Part shown: in pieces, positions 48,845 to 57,734 of the stretch
Layout of the letters: each line of letters begins with the position of its first letter
How positions within the stretch are numbered: the stretch's first letter is position 1
From: Polyangia bacterium
Lineage (GTDB): Bacteria; Myxococcota_A; Polyangia; Nannocystales; Nannocystaceae
Length of the DNA: 64,000 bases
Reading direction: 5' to 3'
Assembly: GCA_030424595.1 (NCBI GenBank)
Contig: JAUHWG010000004.1
Span: forward strand, 186,001-250,000
Notes under the pieces: model-generated
What the model was told of the DNA's origin: nothing
The model's database searches: none
What the model saw: the letters and a program-made list of their open reading frames with translations, nothing else
Translations under genes and position numbers: made by a program

Positions 48845-50134
48845 CTAGGCGCTCGCGAGGGCGAGCGGGAAGGGGTAGCGAACGGGCGTTGCGCTGGGGT
48901 CCGACGGTATGCACCCCGCGAAGCTTCGACGGACCATGCCGAGGCGGGCGCGCGCTCGGTCGGCCGCGAGGAAGACGAAGCGGAGGGGCGACCGCGAGTA
49001 GTGCCGGAGGATGTAGATGTGGTCGCTGGTGCTGATGATGATGTCGTCGATCTCGTCGCCGGCCGGCGCGGACATGGCGAGCTTGATGTTGCGCCAGGCG
49101 AGGTCGAGGTCGAGGTCGCGCTCGTCACCGCGGGTGAGCAGCCAGCGGGCGGTCTGGGTGTCGTAGAGCGCAGAGGAGAGCACCCCCTCGATCGCCATCG
49201 CTCGGTCGAGGCACTCGCGCACCTCGTCGAGATCGGCCTCGTCGGGCGAGAGCTGCTCGGCGCTGTTGGCGGGTGCTGTGTTGCCTGCGGTGTCGCCTGC
49301 GGCGGTGAGCCGCGGCGCGCTTTGGTCGACCAGGCGGAGGGCGACGAAGTCCTCGTAGTCGAAGAGGATCGGCGCGTCGACGGTGCGGCTGAAGGGCGCG
49401 AAGAGGACGGCGGAGGGCTCTAGGAGCGAGATGGTCGTCACTTGCTGGGAGATCCACGCGCGCATCAGGGAGCGCAGCGTCTCCTCGCTCAGGAGGCCCC
49501 AGTTGAGGATCACTTGGGCCAGGCTGATCCCGGCGGCGTTGCTCTCCTCGACCGCTTCGCGGATATCCTCGTCGTCGAGCGCCGACTTGCTCGCCAACAT
49601 GTGGGCCAAGGAGCTCGGCTCGGTCGACAGGCTCGCCCAGACGACCTTTCCCTGCTGGAAGACGATGCGACCGATCGTCGTCCCGGAGCGGACGACGACG
49701 CTGCCCGCCTTGCTCTCAGCGGCCTCCCGCAGCGCGCCAGAGAGCGACGCGCGGGACGAGGTGGTCTGGACCACCCGCTCGGCGACGCGCTGGCGGGCGA
49801 TGACCTCCTCAGGTCGGTAGGGCTTGGTGATGAAGTCGTCGGCGCCGGCCTCGTAGCCGAGCAGCACCTCCTCCTGACGGTTGAGCGCGCTGACGATGAC
49901 GATGTACGTGTAGGTCGCCCGGCCTAGCGCGCGTGTGCGCCGGGTGAGCTCGAGCCCGTCAATACCGGGCATCATCCAATCGATGAAGACGACGGGTGGA
50001 GGGTTCTCGCCCCTCAGGATCTCCCACGCCTCGTTGCCGTCCTGCGCGACCTGGCACTCGTGGCCGGACGCCGCGAGGAGATTGCTGAGCACCAGGGCAG
50101 AGATCGGATCATCATCGGCAACGAGAATCTTCAT
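48845..50134 (-). CDS. Response regulator with DUF4388 and roadblock-like domains
   Basis: 429 residues. Receiver domain 1-120 with acidic pocket D7-D9, phosphoacceptor D52 (FIDWMMPG), S82 and K104 (TKPY). A DUF4388/PATAN-like segment follows (SSRASLSGALREAAESKAGSVVVRS...GRIVFQQGKVVWA, about 125-270). A C-terminal part (about 300-405) has DTQTARWLLTRG and IIISTSDHIYILRHYSRSPLRFVFL, resembling a roadblock fold. No DNA-binding or enzymatic output domain is present, so output is probably through protein binding. No histidine kinase gene is adjacent. Confidence 0.87.
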   Translation of the reverse strand: MKILVADDDPISALVLSNLLAASGHECQVAQDGNEAWEILRGENPPPVVFIDWMMPGIDGLELTRRTRALGRATYTYIVIVSALNRQEEVLLGYEAGADDFITKPYRPEEVIARQRVAERVVQTTSSRASLSGALREAAESKAGSVVVRSGTTIGRIVFQQGKVVWASLSTEPSSLAHMLASKSALDDEDIREAVEESNAAGISLAQVILNWGLLSEETLRSLMRAWISQQVTTISLLEPSAVLFAPFSRTVDAPILFDYEDFVALRLVDQSAPRLTAAGDTAGNTAPANSAEQLSPDEADLDEVRECLDRAMAIEGVLSSALYDTQTARWLLTRGDERDLDLDLAWRNIKLAMSAPAGDEIDDIIISTSDHIYILRHYSRSPLRFVFLAADRARARLGMVRRSFAGCIPSDPSATPVRYPFPLALASA

Positions 50135-50499
50135 AACTAGCAGTCGCCGATGTTAGCAGTCGTGCGACCGTCTCGGCAAGCGCCGCGAACGCGGGGCAAA
50201 TGGCCACACACGGAGTGTGACATGGGCGACGCTGTATGTTCACGGATTGTCCAGGGCGCGCGCCAAGACGGGCCGCTGTCGCCGGCGCCGCAGAGCCTTC
50301 GTGGGTCAAAGGTCGCCCCTGACGGGAGATGCGACGATGGCTGGGTGTCACCAAAGATGCGAGCCGGAGGGGCCGAATGTCTATAGTTGTGCCGTGCTCG
50401 ATCGTGGCAGCGCCGGCAAGCCTAGGACGGTCAAGGTCTCGGCGCCGAGCTCGAGCCCGAGCGAGCCCGCAGCGCTTCTTGCGCGCGGAGGAGGACCGT
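50135..50499. other. Intergenic region, no gene assigned
   Basis: About 365 bp upstream of the response regulator and downstream of the ankyrin gene. It should hold the response regulator promoter. The frames crossing it look like non-coding GC-rich sequence. Confidence 0.4.
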
Positions 50500-51819
50500 T
50501 CAACGGCGGGCGAGGGCGGCTCGCACCGCGTCGGCGCGCTTGCCTTGGGCGTAGTCCGCGGCCGTTCGGCCCTTGCGGTCGCGGCGGCTCGGGTCGGCGC
50601 CGCCGGCGAGGAGGGCCTCGACCATCTTCACCTTGCCGGCCTGGGCCGCGAGCATCAGCGGGGTCGCGCCCTGGAGGCCCTGGTAGTCGATCGTCTGCTC
50701 GACATCGGCGCCGCGCTGGACCAGGAGCTTGACCATCGGCGTCGTGCCCTCGAAGCAGGCGAAGGCGAGCGGGGTGAAGACGCTCTGCTTGCTCTGAAGA
50801 TCGGCGCCGGCGTCGAGGAGAGCCTTTACGCCGGCGAGCTGACCTCCGCGGATCGCGAAGTTCAGGACGCTCCGGCCGTCGTGGTAGGGGGTGTGGAGAT
50901 CGGCGCCGCGACGGAGGAGGAGGCGGAGGACCTCGACGTGACCCGAGGAGGCCGCCTGTTGTAGCGGGTTGGCGCCCCACTGATCGCGGGCGTCGACCGT
51001 CGCGCCCTTGGCCAGGAGCGCGTCGACGACCTCCAGGTCGCCGTCGCCGGCGGCCCACCACAGCGCAGACTGCTGGCCGATCTCGCGGGTCGCGTTGGGG
51101 TCGGCGCCGGCCCGCAGGAGGGCGACGGCGAGCTTGCCGTGGCCCCCCATGATCGCGGCGCAGAGCGCCGGATCGCCGCCGGAGCGGGCGTTTGGATCGG
51201 CACCGGCCGCGAGCGCCTGGGTCAGCGCGCGGAGGTCTCCTCCGCGGATCGCGGCGAGGAGGGCCGCGTCGGGGTCGTCCGTCGCTGGGCTCGCTCCTGC
51301 CGCAGACTCTGCGGAGGTCGCTGCGGAGGTCCCCGCGCCCTCCGGCCCCGTCGTCTCCTCGGCGAGCGTCAGGCCGTGGGAGGCGAGCACCTCGTCGACC
51401 GTCCGCGCGAGGAGCTCACGGTCGTTGTAGTAGCGCATGAACTGGTCGTTGTCCTCGGAGAGGTAGCCGAGGGCGATCGCCTTCGGCAGCTCGACCCAGT
51501 CGCCGCCGCCCGGCGCCCGGAGGACGTCGATCATCAGCGCCTCCATGTCGGGGTGGTGCTGATCGCAGATCAGATCGACGATCGCGGTCTTCTGCGGCCA
51601 CTCTTCCAGCTCGAAGTAGAAGCGGACGAGCGCGGGCACATCCTCGGTGGTCACCTCATCGCGGGCGGACTCGATCCCCTCCGCGTCGAGGGCGAGGATG
51701 AGCTCGACGAACTCCGCCTTGGGGGGGTCGGGAGGTGCGGCTCGGGCAGCCGCGGGCGCTTCGGCCGAGCCTGAGAAGAGCTTCCCGAGCCAGGACTTGA
51801 TTCCACCGGATGAGGCCAT
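50500..51819 (-). CDS. Ankyrin-repeat protein
   Basis: 439 residues, no signal peptide, so likely cytoplasmic. The N-terminal ~150 residues hold an unrecognised helical domain (VELILALDAEGIESARDEVT, DQHHPDMEALMIDVLRAPGG). About eight ankyrin repeats follow from residue 180 to the end (GHGKLAVALLRAGADPN, GDLEVVDALLAKGATVDARD, GHVEVLRLLLRRGADLHTP, GKVKMVEALLAGGADPSRRD). Ankyrins bind other proteins. It is the last gene of a probable four-gene operon behind the caspase-like lipoprotein, 34 bp after the TPR gene. Confidence 0.9.
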   Translation of the reverse strand: MASSGGIKSWLGKLFSGSAEAPAAARAAPPDPPKAEFVELILALDAEGIESARDEVTTEDVPALVRFYFELEEWPQKTAIVDLICDQHHPDMEALMIDVLRAPGGGDWVELPKAIALGYLSEDNDQFMRYYNDRELLARTVDEVLASHGLTLAEETTGPEGAGTSAATSAESAAGASPATDDPDAALLAAIRGGDLRALTQALAAGADPNARSGGDPALCAAIMGGHGKLAVALLRAGADPNATREIGQQSALWWAAGDGDLEVVDALLAKGATVDARDQWGANPLQQAASSGHVEVLRLLLRRGADLHTPYHDGRSVLNFAIRGGQLAGVKALLDAGADLQSKQSVFTPLAFACFEGTTPMVKLLVQRGADVEQTIDYQGLQGATPLMLAAQAGKVKMVEALLAGGADPSRRDRKGRTAADYAQGKRADAVRAALARR

Positions 51820-51853
51820 CGTCTGCTCGCCTTGTACTGTTGGGGTCGCCCGA

Positions 51854-52672
51854 CTAGAACGCGATTGCGACGCCGCTGCCGCTCGGCCGCAGCGCGAGCT
51901 TCTTCGCCTTGCGCTTTTTGATCACCGAGGCCAGGTAGAGGCCGCTGTAGAGGAGGGCGAGCCCGCCGTAGACGACGAGGACGTAGCCGCCGACGTAGAG
52001 GTTCTTGGCGCTCTCGGTCTTGTCGGCCTTGTCGGCGGTGAGCTGGGTTCGCTGCACCTCGCTCGGGGCGTTGGGGTCGTCCATGGGGAGGTTGAGGACC
52101 GCGTCGATGTCGTCGATCTCATCGTTGCGCTTTTGCCGGAGCAAGAAGAGCCCGACGCCGCCGCCGAGCGCCAGGGCGCCGGTCGAGACGGCGAGGGTGC
52201 CGAGGACGAGCTGGCGGCGGTCGGCCTTCTTGACCCTGTCGATCCGGTCTTCGAGCTCGGCTATCCGCTGGTCGACGACGAGCCCGGTGTCGCCCTCGGC
52301 GTCGGGCCGGTAGGCCTGGTAGCGGTCGATCGCCTCGCCGAGGTGACCCTGGGCCTCGGCGACGACGGCGAGGTTGTAGGTCATCGGCTTCCAGTCGGGG
52401 GCGAAGAAGGCGGCGCGCTTGAACTCCGACTCGGCCTGGGCGTAGGAGCCGGCGTTGAAGTGATCGTAGGCCTTGCCCAGGTGGACGTTCGCCTGCTCGG
52501 GGAGCTCGGCGTCGCCGGTGACGGCGCGGACGGCCTGGCCCATGGTTCTCGCGGAGGCGGCCGCGGGCTTCGACTGGAGGAGGAGCCCGGCGGCGCAGGT
52601 GAGGGCTATGGCGATCGTCTGCGGCGAGCGGCGGCGTTGGGCGGTGGCGTTGCGACGGATCATCGTGGTCAC
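51854..52672 (-). CDS. Membrane protein with TPR-like repeats
   Basis: 272 residues. A signal sequence (TIAIALTCAAGLLLQSKPAAASA) leads into about two TPR units (ANVHLGKAYDHFNAGSYAQAESEFKRAAFFAP, MTYNLAVVAEAQGHLGEAIDRYQAY). A coiled stretch, a membrane helix (LVLGTLAVSTGALALGGGVGLFLL), a loop and a second helix (NLYVGGYVLVVYGGLALLYSGLYLA) come before the C-terminus. It is probably an envelope scaffold. It lies between the DUF4384-like gene (47-bp gap) and the ankyrin gene. Confidence 0.85.
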   Translation of the reverse strand: MTTMIRRNATAQRRRSPQTIAIALTCAAGLLLQSKPAAASARTMGQAVRAVTGDAELPEQANVHLGKAYDHFNAGSYAQAESEFKRAAFFAPDWKPMTYNLAVVAEAQGHLGEAIDRYQAYRPDAEGDTGLVVDQRIAELEDRIDRVKKADRRQLVLGTLAVSTGALALGGGVGLFLLRQKRNDEIDDIDAVLNLPMDDPNAPSEVQRTQLTADKADKTESAKNLYVGGYVLVVYGGLALLYSGLYLASVIKKRKAKKLALRPSGSGVAIAF

Positions 52673-52719
52673 ACGGGTCTGAGGGGCGCGGGGTAGGCTG
52701 TGGAGGGTCCGAGCTCCGG

Positions 52720-54045
52720 TCAGGGCGCTGCGGCGGTCGGAGCCGCCAGAGGTTCAGCGGACTCAGCGGATCTAGCGGACTCAGGCGGAGCTGAGGTCGA
52801 CGGCTCGATCACGTAGGAGAGGGTCGTCCGAGTCCAGCGGGCCATCGGCAGCGCCGTCAGATCTTGGCTGAGCGTGGCCGCGTAGTCCGCGGCGACGACC
52901 GCCCCCTGCGGGCGTAGGCGGTCGAAGTCGGCCTCCTCGGTGAAGGCGAAGACCACGAGGGTCTCGAGGGCGGCGACTCCGGGCTCTCGGAGGGCGGCGA
53001 TGAGCGGGTCGGAGCCGGCAGGGGGCAGGGTGAGGCTCGCGTCGCGGTCGATCTTCGGCAGCGGCAGCTCTGGGCTCGGCCAGAGCACTCCGCCGGGCCC
53101 CCCCTCTTCGAGGTAGAGGACGACGAGGTGGGCTGGTTGGGTCGAGCGCACCTCGAGCGTGAGGGTCTGCCCCTCTTGGAGAACGGTCGGCGCGTTGATG
53201 TCGACGTCGAGGTGCTCGTCGTCGGTCAGGCGGGCGAAGGTGAAGGCGTAGGCCTGCGGCGTCGACCACTGCATGCTGTCGATCGCGTTGGCGTCGCCGG
53301 AGCGGCCTCCGCCGCCGCCGATCCCCGCCTTGCCGGCCGAGCCCTTGAGCTCGCCCGCGGCGGTGCGGACCAGGCTCCGCTCGCCGGAGCCGACCCGCAC
53401 GGAGGAGACGATCACGTCGCCGCAGGGGCCGCGGGTGTCGGCCTTCAGGATCTCGGTGTTGTTGACCGTGTACTCGGCGCGGACCGAGCGACCGTAGCGG
53501 GCGCTGAGCCCGAGCAGGTCGCGGTAGCCGGCGGCGAGCGTCGTCATGTCGTTGAGCGCGACCTCGTAGTGCTTCTCGTACTCGGCCGGCGAGCGCTCCG
53601 CCTCGACCTCGCACCCGGGGGCGCGGGCGTCGGCGATCGTCCAGCCGCCGGAGTCAGAGATCTGGACCGAGCGGCCGAGCAGAGACTCCGGGTTGCCGAG
53701 GGGCTCCAGGAGAAAGTGGGTGTCGGAGGTGAAGGATCCGACCTGTCCCATCACCTCGTCGTCGGCCTCCGGGGCGCGCATGAAGCCCTTCTTGGTGCAG
53801 CCGGTGAGGCCGAGGGCGAGGCCGAGGGCGAGGCTGAGGAGCCCGTGGCGATAGCTCGCCGCGCGGGCGCGGGTCCCTGCCGACTGGGGTCCGCCGGTCC
53901 GTATCTGCTCCTCGGGACATGCCACATCGGTCGCGTCGGCGACGCCCGCTGGGCTGGTGGCCGCGTCACGAGGGGTCTTCGAGGTCGCGCCACAGCCTCC
54001 GCGGGCGGAGCTGCGGCGAATGGCGAGGTGGGGACGGGAGCGCAT
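52720..54045 (-). CDS. DUF4384-like lipoprotein
   Basis: Up to 441 residues; the start is uncertain because no ATG/GTG lies near the signal sequence. A lipobox (LALGLTGC, C83 in this numbering) marks the real N-terminal region, so ~60 residues may be non-coding. The mature protein has a helical part (YEVALNDMTTLAAGYRDLLG), a Gly-rich loop, and a C-terminal beta domain (LTLEVRSTQPAHLVVLYLEEGGPGGVLWPSPE) typical of DUF4384. DUF4384 proteins are often neighbours of caspase-like genes in myxobacteria. It is the second gene after the caspase-like gene. Confidence 0.72.
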   Translation of the reverse strand: MRSRPHLAIRRSSARGGCGATSKTPRDAATSPAGVADATDVACPEEQIRTGGPQSAGTRARAASYRHGLLSLALGLALGLTGCTKKGFMRAPEADDEVMGQVGSFTSDTHFLLEPLGNPESLLGRSVQISDSGGWTIADARAPGCEVEAERSPAEYEKHYEVALNDMTTLAAGYRDLLGLSARYGRSVRAEYTVNNTEILKADTRGPCGDVIVSSVRVGSGERSLVRTAAGELKGSAGKAGIGGGGGRSGDANAIDSMQWSTPQAYAFTFARLTDDEHLDVDINAPTVLQEGQTLTLEVRSTQPAHLVVLYLEEGGPGGVLWPSPELPLPKIDRDASLTLPPAGSDPLIAALREPGVAALETLVVFAFTEEADFDRLRPQGAVVAADYAATLSQDLTALPMARWTRTTLSYVIEPSTSAPPESARSAESAEPLAAPTAAAP

Positions 54046-54140
54046 GGGTGAGTGGGGGTCTCGCTGCTTGGGTGGTGGCGACCAGGGACCAGGGACCAGG
54101 GACCAGGGACCGGATCATGGTCAGGGACCGGTGGCCCCGC
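54046..54140. other. Intergenic spacer with 8-bp GGACCAGG repeats
   Basis: Four copies of GGACCAGG lie around 54080-54112 in the 95-bp spacer between the caspase-like and DUF4384-like genes. They may be in the untranslated part of the operon mRNA. Confidence 0.6.
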
Positions 54141-55184
54141 TCAGCGGGCGTAGCCCCAGCCGATGATCAGGTCGTCGGCGGAGCCCACCTTGGAGCCGAC
54201 GGTCAGCTCCGGGTGTTGTTCGCGGTTGTCGCGTTTGGCCTCCCGCGTGACCCGCGGGCTGACCCACTCGCTCAGCTCGCCGAGCGAGATCTGGCCGTCG
54301 CCGTCGATGTCGGCCGCGCCGGTGCCGATGGCCTCGAGGAGGTGGTGGGTGAAGAGGCCGCCGTCGCCGTCGGGGGAGGGCCCGGAGATCTCGGCGCCGG
54401 TCGAGGCGGCGAGGAGCGAGACCCGACCTGCGGCCTTGGTCTTGGCGACGCGGACGAGCGGGCGGGTGCCCTCCGGGAGGACCGAGCGTCCGCCGGCGCC
54501 GGAGAAGCAGGAGTCGGCGAAGGCGACGACCTCCTTGGCCTTGGTCCCTTCGAGCCCCTTGATCACGTCGCTCATCGGCAGGGCGGTGTCGGAGAGGTAG
54601 GAGGGATCGCCGTCGTAGGGGACGATGTACGAGATCCCCTTGGTCGGCTCCGGCGCTCCGTGACCGCTGTAGTAGAAGTAGACGCGGCCGCCGGCGGGGA
54701 CGTTGGCGGTCAGCCAGCGCATCTCTTTGTTGATGTCCGAGCGGCTCGCCCGATCGTCGAGGAGGACCCGCACGTTCTCGCCCGGCAGGCCTAGGGTCGT
54801 CTGCATCACCGCGGCGAAGCTCTCCGCGTCCGCACGGGCGCCGGTCGCCGCGGGGACGTCGCGGTAGTTTTCGATGCCGATGACGAGCGCGTACGAGGTC
54901 GGCTGCGGGCTCGCGGCGACCAGGCCCCCTGCTGCCTTCGGGCTGGCGGCCCCCTCGGAGCTCTCCCGGGTCTCGACCACCGACCTGCCCGATCGTTCAT
55001 GTCGCTGGGCTGGCTTGGTCCCGTCGCTGAGGAGACCGCCGGGGAGGATCAGCGCCGGCAGCTCGCCCGGCGGCGTCGCGACGTTGATCTCGCCGGAGGA
55101 GCTCGCGCAGGCGATCAGCGGGGCGACGAGGGCGACCTTGAGCGCTCGCCGAAGTGTGTGGGAGGGGGTCCGTCCGGGCTGCAT
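54141..55184 (-). CDS. Caspase-like (peptidase C14) lipoprotein with EF-hand
   Basis: 347 residues from the ATG at 55182-55184. Signal peptide with lipobox LIAC (C26). Caspase-type p20 domain from about 95 to 290 with the catalytic dyad H175 (YYSGHGAP) and C226 (FADSCFSGAGG), set in the usual YALVIGIENY start. A canonical EF-hand loop follows at D292-E303 (DIDGDGQISLGE), so calcium binding is likely. Bacterial metacaspase/orthocaspase relatives cut after Arg or Lys. Being a lipoprotein, it should work outside the cytoplasm. First gene of an operon with a DUF4384-like, a TPR and an ankyrin gene. Confidence 0.9.
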   Translation of the reverse strand: MQPGRTPSHTLRRALKVALVAPLIACASSSGEINVATPPGELPALILPGGLLSDGTKPAQRHERSGRSVVETRESSEGAASPKAAGGLVAASPQPTSYALVIGIENYRDVPAATGARADAESFAAVMQTTLGLPGENVRVLLDDRASRSDINKEMRWLTANVPAGGRVYFYYSGHGAPEPTKGISYIVPYDGDPSYLSDTALPMSDVIKGLEGTKAKEVVAFADSCFSGAGGRSVLPEGTRPLVRVAKTKAAGRVSLLAASTGAEISGPSPDGDGGLFTHHLLEAIGTGAADIDGDGQISLGELSEWVSPRVTREAKRDNREQHPELTVGSKVGSADDLIIGWGYAR

Positions 55185-55607
55185 CGCGGTTCTCCGAGGC
55201 GTCGATCGATCCCCGTATACCACCCGCATGCGCTGACGGTCCCGACGCCGTCGACGAGCGGCCGTACCCGTCTGCGCGCCACAGCGAGGCCTCGCGCGCT
55301 TCGGCGAAGCGCGATGAGTGCCGAGCGGGAGAGGTCGCGGTCGACCCGGTGCATTCGGGCCGGCGCTGGCGTGGAGGGCGTGCAGCGGGTCCGAAGGCGG
55401 GTACGCGGGGCGCACGCTTCGAGCGCGATGACGGCGTTCTCGAAGGGACCTAGCGGTATTCGCGCCCGCGGGGACCGTCGCGGGGACCGTCGCGGGGACC
55501 GTCGCGGGGACCGTCGCGGGACCGTCGCGGGGACCGTCGCGGGGGCCGTCGCGGGGACCGTCTCGTGGGCCGTCTCGGGGGCCTTCCGAGGGTCGCTGAG
55601 GAGCCCC
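55185..55607. repeat. Intergenic region with 12-bp tandem repeats
   Basis: About nine copies of GGACCGTCGCGG (12 bp) lie at about 55470-55583. The rest of the ~420 bp holds the probable promoter of the caspase operon, which I cannot locate. Confidence 0.8.
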
Positions 55608-56684
55608 TCAGCCGCCGCGCAGATCGAGCCAGAGCTGCTCGACGAGCTCCTTGGTCTTGCCGTCCCAGTTCTCCGAGCGCGGATGCGAGGCCTCGCGCTC
55701 GGCGGGGGGATAGATCTGCGGATCGTCGGCGTCGCGGACGAGCCCCTTGGCGAGGGCGCTGGCGTTCGGCGTGGCGAAGTGGAGGTAGTTGGCGTTCTCG
55801 GCCGCGATCTCAGGGTCGAGGAGGAACTCGATGAAGCGGTGCGCGCGGGGGACGTCGGCGCACGCTTTGGGGATCGCGAGGTAGTCGACCCAGTAGGGCG
55901 CGCCCTCCTCGGGGACGACAAAGCGCAGGCTCGGCCGCTGCGCCCGCGCCCGCATCAGGTCGCCGCTGTCGATCTGGGCGATCCAGGTCTCGCCGCTGGC
56001 GAGCGCCCGCTCCGGGTTGCCGTCGTAGGCCCGCAGGATCTCGCGCTGGGCGACGAGCTTGGGGTAGATGACCTCGCGCAGGGCGGGCTTGTCGGTGCTG
56101 TTGATGCCGATACCGGCGGCGAGCTGGGCCTGGTCGAAGACGTCGCCCTTGCTGTCGAGCACCGAGATCCGGCCGGCGTACTTCGGGTCGAAGAGCGCCT
56201 CCCAGCTGGTCGGCGGCGGGTCGACCCTGTCGCTGTCGTAGCCTATGCCGGTGACGCCCCAGAAGTAGGGGACGCCGAGCACATGGTCGCCGCACTCCGA
56301 CCAGTACTTCTCCGGGGTGCGCCACGGCGGATAGTCCTCGCGGAGGTGGGCGAGGCCCGGCAGGGCGGCGGTGTCGAGCGGGTGGAGGAGGCTCTCGCGG
56401 GCCATCCGCGGCATCAGGTAGTCGATCGGGACGACGACGTCGTGGCGATCGCCGGCGCGGAGCTTGGCGAGGAGCTCGAGCTCGGAGAGGAAGAAGTCCT
56501 GGACCGTGCGCAGGCGCGGGTGCCCGGCCTTGACCTCGCGCGCGGCGAAGCGCTCCAGGAGCCCTGGCGCCAGGTAATCGCCCCAGTTGTAGACCGCGAA
56601 GAGCTCCCCCTGCTGGCAACCCGCGCCGGCGACCCAGGCCCCGCTAGCGCCGAGGAGATGACAGAAGCGACGACGTCCGAACAC
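55608..56684 (-). CDS. potD: Periplasmic substrate-binding lipoprotein, PotD-like
   Basis: 358 residues. A twin-Arg-like start (GRRRF) and lipobox VAGAGC (C23) lead into a two-lobe binding protein of the PotD/PotF class: LFAVYNWGDYLAPGLL at the first strand, DVVVPIDYLMPRM, VPYFWGVTGIGYDSD and DFLAIP-like motifs. The class binds putrescine or spermidine. The actual ligand here is uncertain because the operon's first gene is CtlX. It is last in the operon, 9 bp after the ATPase gene. Confidence 0.85.
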   Translation of the reverse strand: MFGRRRFCHLLGASGAWVAGAGCQQGELFAVYNWGDYLAPGLLERFAAREVKAGHPRLRTVQDFFLSELELLAKLRAGDRHDVVVPIDYLMPRMARESLLHPLDTAALPGLAHLREDYPPWRTPEKYWSECGDHVLGVPYFWGVTGIGYDSDRVDPPPTSWEALFDPKYAGRISVLDSKGDVFDQAQLAAGIGINSTDKPALREVIYPKLVAQREILRAYDGNPERALASGETWIAQIDSGDLMRARAQRPSLRFVVPEEGAPYWVDYLAIPKACADVPRAHRFIEFLLDPEIAAENANYLHFATPNASALAKGLVRDADDPQIYPPAEREASHPRSENWDGKTKELVEQLWLDLRGG

Positions 56685-56693
56685 GCCTCGGCT

Positions 56694-57734
56694 CTAGCAC
56701 GGGTCGGCGCGAAAGCGCAGCTCGTCGGCGGGGCTCCAGGAGAGGACGAGCGCTGCGCCGGGGTCCGCCGCGAGGCGCTGTGGGGCGCGGACGATGCAGC
56801 GGCGCTGGTCGGCGATCGCGGTCAGCTCCCAACGATCGCCGAGGCAGCGCTGCTCAAGGAGCTGGGCTGGGAGTTGGCTGCGGGGCCTGGCGTCGTCGTC
56901 GTTGGCGTTGGCGTTGTCGTTGTTCGCCGCGGAGGCGCCCACAAGCTCGAGGCGCAGCCGCTCCGGGCGGATGAATCCGCCCGAGGTTCCCGGGGCTTGG
57001 GCGACCTCGCCGAGGAGGAGCGCCGCGGCGAGCGAGGGCGGTCGGGCGTAGAGCTCGTCGGGGGGTCCGGCGCCGATCACCTCGCCGTCCGCGAGGAGGA
57101 TCAGGTGGTCGGCGAGGGCCATCGCCTCCTCGGGATCGTGGGTGACGTGGAGGAAGAGCAGCTCGCGCGCCCGCTGGGTCTCGCGGAGCATCCGCCGCAG
57201 GCCGGCCCGCAGCGGCCTGTCGAGGGCGGCGAGGGGCTCGTCGAGGAGGAGGAGCTGGGGGGCGCCGGCGAGGGCCCGGGCGAGGGCGACCCGCTGTCGT
57301 TGACCGCCGGAGAGGGCGTCCGGTCGACGCTCGGCGATCCCGGCCTGGTCCAGGCCGACGGCGCGGAGGAGCTCCGAGACATCGCCTGTGGGGTCGGGCG
57401 CTCCGCTCCGACGGCCGCCCCGGGGCGAGACCTGAGCGGCGAAGCCGACGTTGTCGGCGACGCTCATGTGGGGGAAGAGCGCGTAGCTCTGGAAGACGGT
57501 GTGGACCGGGCGGCGCTCCGGCGGCAGGGGATCGAGGGCCGCGCCGCCGAGGCGGATCGAGCCGCTGTCGAGCGCCTCAAAGCCGGCGATCGCCCGCAGG
57601 AGGGTCGTCTTGCCGGAGCCCGAGGCCCCCATGATGCAGGTGTAGGTCGCCGCCTGGAGCTCGAAGGAGACCCGATCGAGGGCGACGACCCCACCGGCGA
57701 AGCGCTTGCAGGCCTGATCGATCTCGAGGTTCAT
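56694..57734 (-). CDS. potA: ABC transporter ATPase, PotA-like
   Basis: 346 residues from the ATG at 57732-57734. Walker A GASGSGKTT (36-44), Q-loop FQSYALFPHM, signature LSGGQRQR, Walker B LLLLDEPLAALD and H-loop HVTHDP are all present. A C-terminal TOBE-like domain follows (RCLGDRWELTAI, RAPQRL). It powers the importer formed with the fused permease and PotD-like protein. The ATG overlaps the permease stop by 4 bp. An unbroken frame runs from this gene far upstream, but the part beyond 57734 is antisense to other genes and is not real. Confidence 0.9.
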   Translation of the reverse strand: MNLEIDQACKRFAGGVVALDRVSFELQAATYTCIMGASGSGKTTLLRAIAGFEALDSGSIRLGGAALDPLPPERRPVHTVFQSYALFPHMSVADNVGFAAQVSPRGGRRSGAPDPTGDVSELLRAVGLDQAGIAERRPDALSGGQRQRVALARALAGAPQLLLLDEPLAALDRPLRAGLRRMLRETQRARELLFLHVTHDPEEAMALADHLILLADGEVIGAGPPDELYARPPSLAAALLLGEVAQAPGTSGGFIRPERLRLELVGASAANNDNANANDDDARPRSQLPAQLLEQRCLGDRWELTAIADQRRCIVRAPQRLAADPGAALVLSWSPADELRFRADPC

